A stretch of DNA of 64,000 nt from Coriobacteriales bacterium (lineage in GTDB: Bacteria; Actinomycetota; Coriobacteriia; Coriobacteriales; Atopobiaceae): positions 1 to 64,000 of the forward strand of contig JAUMWN010000004.1 in assembly GCA_030529625.1 (NCBI GenBank). The letters are read 5' to 3'. Under the pieces are notes generated by a model. The model made no database searches and had not been told where the DNA came from. It saw only the letters and a list, made by a program, of their open reading frames with translations. This document shows, piece after piece, positions 60,101 to 64,000 of this stretch (within the stretch, counting starts at the first letter, position 1; every line of letters begins with the position of its first letter). A program made the position numbers and the translations under genes.

Positions 60101-63100
60101 CCATCGTTAACATCGTACGCGATCATCTTTACGGTACGGAACTGGGCGTCATCGTCCGACGACTCCTTCGTGAAGGTGGTGGTAACCGTGAGGTTGCCCT
60201 CGGCGTCCCATGCCGTCGTCGCTGTCTGGCTCGCATTGCCGTTTACGGTGATTGCCAAGTCGTTGTGACACATCCCCTGAGCCTTGTTGGCATCCAACCG
60301 CATGGTCGCCGTATACACATAGGTGTCATCTTTGCTGTCACGCGTCCACATGACGTCCACAACCGGCGCGGAATAGGTGCTCGTGCCGTCGCTCCATTGC
60401 CAGTTGGACGTCGTGTTGGCTGCCGTATTCGTGGGAACGGCAAGCCCAGTGATGTTCAGCTTATTCGCCTTGTTCATGTAGTTTGCCGTGATGGTAAGCG
60501 AGTAGTCCGAAGTGAGGGATGCAGCTACCGATCCCTTTGGCAGTAGAAGCTCGATGACCTTGTCATCAACATGCTCGTTCTGGAGTAGCCGCCTGGTGAC
60601 ATCGGTTCCGTTTTGGTCCTTGATGGTCCAGTGCGAGAAGAGCTTGTCCTCGCTGGTCTTCGCCACTACGTGCTTAGTGGATGTCTCCTGCCAGAGGTAT
60701 GTGGTGGGCAGACCATATGCGTTGTCGATGAGAGTTACCTTATGGTTGTTTCGCAGCTCGGTGGCATCGAACTCCACGTACACCAGATGCTGATCGTCTT
60801 CGCCGATTGCGAAGTCAGCCAGGTCTTGTCCATACGCTCCCACCAGGTCATCGGCAAGCGCGTATTGGGTTCCTTCGTTGGGGGTGCAAGTAACGGTGGC
60901 CCTATACTCCTCACCGAAGTCTGCTTCCGTGTGTTTGGGAGCCCACGCAAGAGCGGATACGGATGCCTCTATGGGTGCAAACGCCTCGTTGGCCAGCTCG
61001 TAGGCAACCGTCGCATCATCCTTGGTCGCGAGTTTCTCGCCCGCCTCAGGAGCCGCGAAGTCTACACACACCGCCTGCACAACCGGCTTGTAGAGCGCCC
61101 GTAGGGTGTAAGTCTCACCGACTGCGGCATCCTGCTTGAAGGTAAAGGTCACAGCCGTCTCGTCGCCCTCCGTAACGGGAGTCTTTTCGAGGGCGTTCTT
61201 GTCGAACTCCCAGCCTGTAAACATGCCACCATCAACGTCGGGTGCCCAAAGTGTGACGCCGTCCTCATCGTCCTCGTAGACGATGAACTCCTCGTCATCT
61301 ACATCGTCCAGCTCGGTGTGACCCTCGACGTTCACGTCACATAGCTGCAGGACCACGGTTCGTGCCTCATACTCCTCTTCGGTGGACACAAAGGGCACAA
61401 TAATCACGAGGCCGTCTGTGGCACGCTCGCACGAAACCTCGCCGTAGTCAATCTGGGGCCCGTCCTCGGTCGAGCCGTCCGCAAGCTTGGCCACAACGCT
61501 TGGGTCATCCGCAAACGTCGCAGATTCCTCCGGCGTCAATTCCAGATGCAGAGTAGCCTCGTATGCAGTACGCGTAATCTTGTTTCCGGTAGAGGTGTCC
61601 TCGGTATACGAGATGGACCAATCTATGGGAACGTTATTCCTCGTTGTGGTCGCGTCACCAAAGACCCACGACGCACTGCCAGGCTCACCAAACTCAATAG
61701 ACTCACTCTTGGGCTGCGGAACGGTGATGGAGAGTTCGCTCACCTTGGGCTTGTAGTTGGCGACTACCGTAAGGGCATAGCCCTCGGGGAAGTCCTGGGC
61801 GTCCTCTGGGGGCACCCTAATGGCGATTGCAACGTCAGTGCTCTGGGCACCGGGAAGAAGCACGTTAGTTGTTACGTCCGTGGGTTGCGTGTTCTCCGCG
61901 ACGCGCGTGATCGTCCAGCCAGTGAAGAGCATGTCATCGTACTGCTTGGCGACGAGGTACTTGGTCTCGCCCTCGTACCAGGTCTCCTGCTTGGGCTCGC
62001 CCTCCTCTTCGTCGCCCTCAGCGAAGTCGCGAATTGATGCCTGGTGGCGATCATCACGTGGCGTGCCCGGGAAGAACACATAGGCGGCAGCGCTACTCAC
62101 GTCGAACCACGTCGAAGACGCACCGTCGCACGCCACCTCCACATCGTCGGCGTAGCCGCAAAGCCACGGAGCTTCGGTTACTTGTTCGACTCCTTGATCG
62201 TCAACGGTCTTTATCTTGTACGCAAGTGTAGTCGCCGCGGCGTACTCGGTGTCGTATGCTGCGCTCGTGCCGTCAGGCGTCCACACAAAGCTATCTACGG
62301 CAACGCTCGGGGTGACGTTAACGAACGCATCCGTATTTGCGATCTCGATAGCGGCCGTTGCCTCGTTAACAAGCGGCTGCTCCGCCACGGGTGCAGTAAT
62401 ACCCAGCGTCACCTTGCGGACGATGGGCTTGTAGAGGGCGCGGACCAAAATCGCATCCTGCGCGGTGGCGTTATCGGTAAACGCGAACTTGTTTCTGACC
62501 TGCGCCCCTACGCGCTGAATCTTGGCGCCAGCAGGAATCTCCCAACCCACGAACTCGGCGCCATCGATTACAGGTGCCGCAAGCGTAAATCCGTCCGTAT
62601 CACCCGTCTCATTGACGACAACCTGCGACACGTCGGACATCTCCACGAGAGAATCGCCTTCGCCCTTGATCCTGAGCTTGCTGGTGGGGCTGTTTGCGTC
62701 ATATGCGCCGATGGTCACCTGGTACGCGGGCAGCGGTATGCTCATGGGTCCATAGCTCACCACCACAGTAAGGCTGCCATCGGCATTCCACGTGGCGTTG
62801 CCTTGCCTGTAGAGGTCGTTGCTCTCCTGTGCCCAGACCTCCGGCAGCGTCTCCTCACGCATAAGCTGACGTGCATATTGCGCATCCAGACGCATGGTTG
62901 CCGTATAGGTGTGCGTACCGGTGGTCTCGGTGTATGCGGCCTCCGCCGTCCATGCAACGTCCACGGTAGCGGTTCCGGTTTGTTCCGCTTCGCCTTCCAT
63001 CCAGTGCCACTTTAGGCTAGCAGTATCTGCAAGGTTGTCGGTAACGGCTGTCGGCTCGATGTTGAAAACATAGAGCTTGTCGGCCTTGCCGTGATAGGTA

Positions 63101-64000
63101 GCCGTAAAGCTCAGGGCATAGCCCTCAGGGAACAAGTCTCCCACGGCAGGCATGGTGAAGGCGAGCTTTGGCTGCTTGAGCTTGTCTTCGTCTTCGGTAA
63201 AGCCCATGGCCGCAAGCTGTTCAGGCGTCGCATCAGCGTCGCCGAACTTTACCGTCCAGCCGCTAAACACCTTGTCCGCATAGTCGTCCTTGGCCGTTAC
63301 GGTCTTGACCTCACCCTCCTTCCACGTATGCGTGGCGGGGTCACCCTCATCCGCGTTGTCCTTTACCGTCACAGTGTGATCGGTGCTGCGCTCGGTGTGC
63401 TCAAAGGTGAGGTACAGCGTGCCCTTGCTGGCGTCGCTCGCGTCGCGCACGAACTTGGCGGATTTTGCGCCGTCAATGCTCGTGCTAGCAGACGTGTCGG
63501 CCGCAAAACAAATCTGGGCGTTGGCAAATGCGAGCCTGATGGCGCAGGTGTACTGCGTGTTACCTTCCGCCTTGCCATTCGCAGGAGCTGCCGGAATCCA
63601 GCGCATGCTCTCGCTCTCAATCTGTGGCGTGTACACATTGTTCTTGAACACGCTCTCCGCAGACGTGCTGTACGCCACTTGGATGTTATCGGTCGTCGTT
63701 GCAAGCTCCTCGCCCATCTTTGGCACGGGGAAGGCAGTGGCCTTAACATTGCTAACAACGGGCTTGATTCCCGCGAGAAGGGTAAGGGGAGCGGTAGAGC
63801 CATCCCTAAGCCTAAACGTTCCGCCTTCCTGTTTCACCAGACCCGAGTCGTCCGGAGCGCAGAATTCACCCGTCTCCCGTCCGCCGGGCACGCCAGGCGT
63901 CCAGGTGGGCTTGAACGGGAAATCTTCCTCTCCGCCTACACTCGTTCTCACAATCTCTTCCCCGTCAAGGTCCTTGAGGGGCTTCTTCTCGGTATCGTTG
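57199..64000 (-). CDS. Giant repeat-rich surface protein with six C-terminal ChW repeats (N-terminus beyond the window)
   Basis: The frame is open to the right edge, so at least ~2266 residues are C-terminal part. The visible N-terminal ~1500 residues hold about four modules of roughly 445 residues, each opened by a K-P-(V/I)-V strand (KPVVSNVKATAFPVP, KPIVRKVTLGITAP, KPVVQAVCVDFAAP, KPVVNSVRVVVATP) and containing InlB-B-like (F)SGWT segments. Then a chitobiase-like domain (DEPDGVVYYRI) and MBG/Ig-like domains (GNLKDSVTREF). The last ~240 residues are six ChW repeats (for example YRAHVQRQGWDEDWKRDGEL), expected to hold it on the cell wall. Adhesion is likely; the ligand is unknown. Confidence 0.88.
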   Translation of the reverse strand, partial: NDTEKKPLKDLDGEEIVRTSVGGEEDFPFKPTWTPGVPGGRETGEFCAPDDSGLVKQEGGTFRLRDGSTAPLTLLAGIKPVVSNVKATAFPVPKMGEELATTTDNIQVAYSTSAESVFKNNVYTPQIESESMRWIPAAPANGKAEGNTQYTCAIRLAFANAQICFAADTSASTSIDGAKSAKFVRDASDASKGTLYLTFEHTERSTDHTVTVKDNADEGDPATHTWKEGEVKTVTAKDDYADKVFSGWTVKFGDADATPEQLAAMGFTEDEDKLKQPKLAFTMPAVGDLFPEGYALSFTATYHGKADKLYVFNIEPTAVTDNLADTASLKWHWMEGEAEQTGTATVDVAWTAEAAYTETTGTHTYTATMRLDAQYARQLMREETLPEVWAQESNDLYRQGNATWNADGSLTVVVSYGPMSIPLPAYQVTIGAYDANSPTSKLRIKGEGDSLVEMSDVSQVVVNETGDTDGFTLAAPVIDGAEFVGWEIPAGAKIQRVGAQVRNKFAFTDNATAQDAILVRALYKPIVRKVTLGITAPVAEQPLVNEATAAIEIANTDAFVNVTPSVAVDSFVWTPDGTSAAYDTEYAAATTLAYKIKTVDDQGVEQVTEAPWLCGYADDVEVACDGASSTWFDVSSAAAYVFFPGTPRDDRHQASIRDFAEGDEEEGEPKQETWYEGETKYLVAKQYDDMLFTGWTITRVAENTQPTDVTTNVLLPGAQSTDVAIAIRVPPEDAQDFPEGYALTVVANYKPKVSELSITVPQPKSESIEFGEPGSASWVFGDATTTRNNVPIDWSISYTEDTSTGNKITRTAYEATLHLELTPEESATFADDPSVVAKLADGSTEDGPQIDYGEVSCERATDGLVIIVPFVSTEEEYEARTVVLQLCDVNVEGHTELDDVDDEEFIVYEDDEDGVTLWAPDVDGGMFTGWEFDKNALEKTPVTEGDETAVTFTFKQDAAVGETYTLRALYKPVVQAVCVDFAAPEAGEKLATKDDATVAYELANEAFAPIEASVSALAWAPKHTEADFGEEYRATVTCTPNEGTQYALADDLVGAYGQDLADFAIGEDDQHLVYVEFDATELRNNHKVTLIDNAYGLPTTYLWQETSTKHVVAKTSEDKLFSHWTIKDQNGTDVTRRLLQNEHVDDKVIELLLPKGSVAASLTSDYSLTITANYMNKANKLNITGLAVPTNTAANTTSNWQWSDGTSTYSAPVVDVMWTRDSKDDTYVYTATMRLDANKAQGMCHNDLAITVNGNASQTATTAWDAEGNLTVTTTFTKESSDDDAQFRTVKMIAYDVNDGEPLPVSTDPLEALLYNRSYEVLVTGGSAKLVPYQVSGGVFSNFVADNGESSAIQSVANNVVTFKSSAPASGEVDAVVHALYKPVVNSVRVVVATPAHEASLATSTDTASATCANTAFEKPGSVVSNVLLWNPPDTSVDEAKEYEATVGLGYTKDVGGEDWQYVYSPDVNASTAWPAYITFDAAVSKAYLYFDESSPTQVLSVNPVENVRTTYDKNNATDIKELLDAQRMTATVVKTDNSEENRSITWEKPVCDVDGGKLEGAVWHARGKIGSVVPAAGSDPADEYANLYAYVTVYVAPATTLNLVHVDQPADICGLQAGADEATVRDQLPTQTDLILEEGVITTGDITWTKVECVDAEGNFRYSAKWTATGTVTLPADESVVNPNNVSLAVTMDIYVDLPDEIDNKAEMPYALPEDDVFDFEKDIILATDEPDGVVYYRIVSDITSTDYPTTEFAEFTGYPIYLENETVSETGILCIEAYTVAPNKEQSDVATFVYELNNTVAIPEGDELLFDGTEQVGVWGMDGYTLTKPSSGASIDEGGSACATNVGTYTVVAKVDKNRSWYVGWDDDADNPTASTNDQTITFRIVPNSINNCTIEMPASAPYTGSAVTPKPVIKLGDYVAVEGRDYTLTYENNVTVGKARVIITGKGNLKDSVTREFMVDGGDSLAITYAGHVQTYGDIPAVQNGATLGTVGQSKRIESFTATVTGASVEYRAHVQRQGWDEDWKRDGELCGTTGQSKRVEAIQVRLSDRQTEAGYHVWYRVHAQNYGWLGWACDGAPAGTSGQSKRLEAIEMVVLKGDAKPEGYDASKTSFNGRVSANAHVQTYGWLGYKSAGKFGTTGKSKRMEAFWLKPDGVPDCGVEYQSHVQRQGWETDWHANGDISGTMGKRRRVEAVRIRLTGEAAKNLSIWYRVHSQTFGWSGWARDGQDAGTAGYSKRVESIEVVVLSKDAAAPGSTENALRSR

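Overview
The window is GC-rich, gene-dense DNA that looks like the chromosome of a Coriobacteriia actinobacterium (Olsenella/Collinsella/Atopobiaceae type). The lineage is inferred from gene content and base composition: ChW-repeat surface proteins, a SARP/BTAD-type giant regulator, split rubredoxin and flavin reductase, a tmRNA tag ending YALAA, and frequent GTG/TTG starts. No rRNA or tRNA gene was found; the only stable RNAs I can support are tmRNA and a type III antitoxin RNA.

Layout. (1) 1-12.2 kb: cell-wall and housekeeping genes. A minus-strand run acpS-nnr-alr-uracil-DNA glycosylase; glmM; a second glmM paralogue in an operon with nagB and a left-handed beta-helix transferase; a lipoprotein; an aldo/keto reductase; rplM-rpsI. 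(2) 12.3-18.2 kb: patatin-like lipase, a bacterial Elp3 divergent from a Trm9/ALKBH8-like tRNA methyltransferase, a secreted ChW-repeat transglutaminase-like protein, a rhomboid protease. (3) 18.3-29.8 kb: a DUF697-type GTPase, then a signalling island with a membrane HD-GYP protein, a membrane GGDEF protein with a degenerate site, and a 1449-residue amino-acid-permease-GGDEF-REC-GGDEF-EAL fusion, followed by a MATE exporter with an RsbW-like tail. (4) 30-39.2 kb: an accessory region with a DUF4143 ATPase, a striking 41-bp-period inverted repeat array, a decayed sensor/MFS gene, a DUF3791/DUF3990 cassette, a VanY peptidase, a broken Nif11-type RiPP precursor, and two membrane-anchored hydrolases. 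(5) 39.2-48.3 kb: trans-translation and RNA decay (ssrA, smpB, rnr), a TetR regulator, rubredoxin and flavin reductase, ftsEX, prfB. (6) 48.3-57 kb: secA, a giant SARP-like regulator, a lipoprotein, and a type III toxin-antitoxin locus (repeat RNA, terminator, ToxN/AbiQ-like toxin). (7) 57.2 kb to the right edge: the C-terminal ~2260 residues of a giant surface protein with ~445-residue repeats and six ChW repeats.

The genes form a few functional groups. GlmM, NagB and the beta-helix protein handle amino-sugar phosphates for the wall, next to Alr and AcpS. Elp3 and the Trm9-like enzyme could form a two-step tRNA wobble-uridine pathway. SsrA, SmpB and RNase R are the stalled-ribosome rescue and decay set. 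SecA, FtsEX and the ChW proteins serve export, division and the cell surface.

Spacers between genes are unusually rich in long perfect or near-perfect palindromes. Many share an exact 13-mer core GGGGAC(A/T)GTCCCC inside locus-specific arms of up to 26 bp, and several abut or contain the stop codon of the gene they follow. These palindromes, the 41-bp array, and a 200-bp duplication of the ssrA 3' end are the main structures that the genes do not explain.
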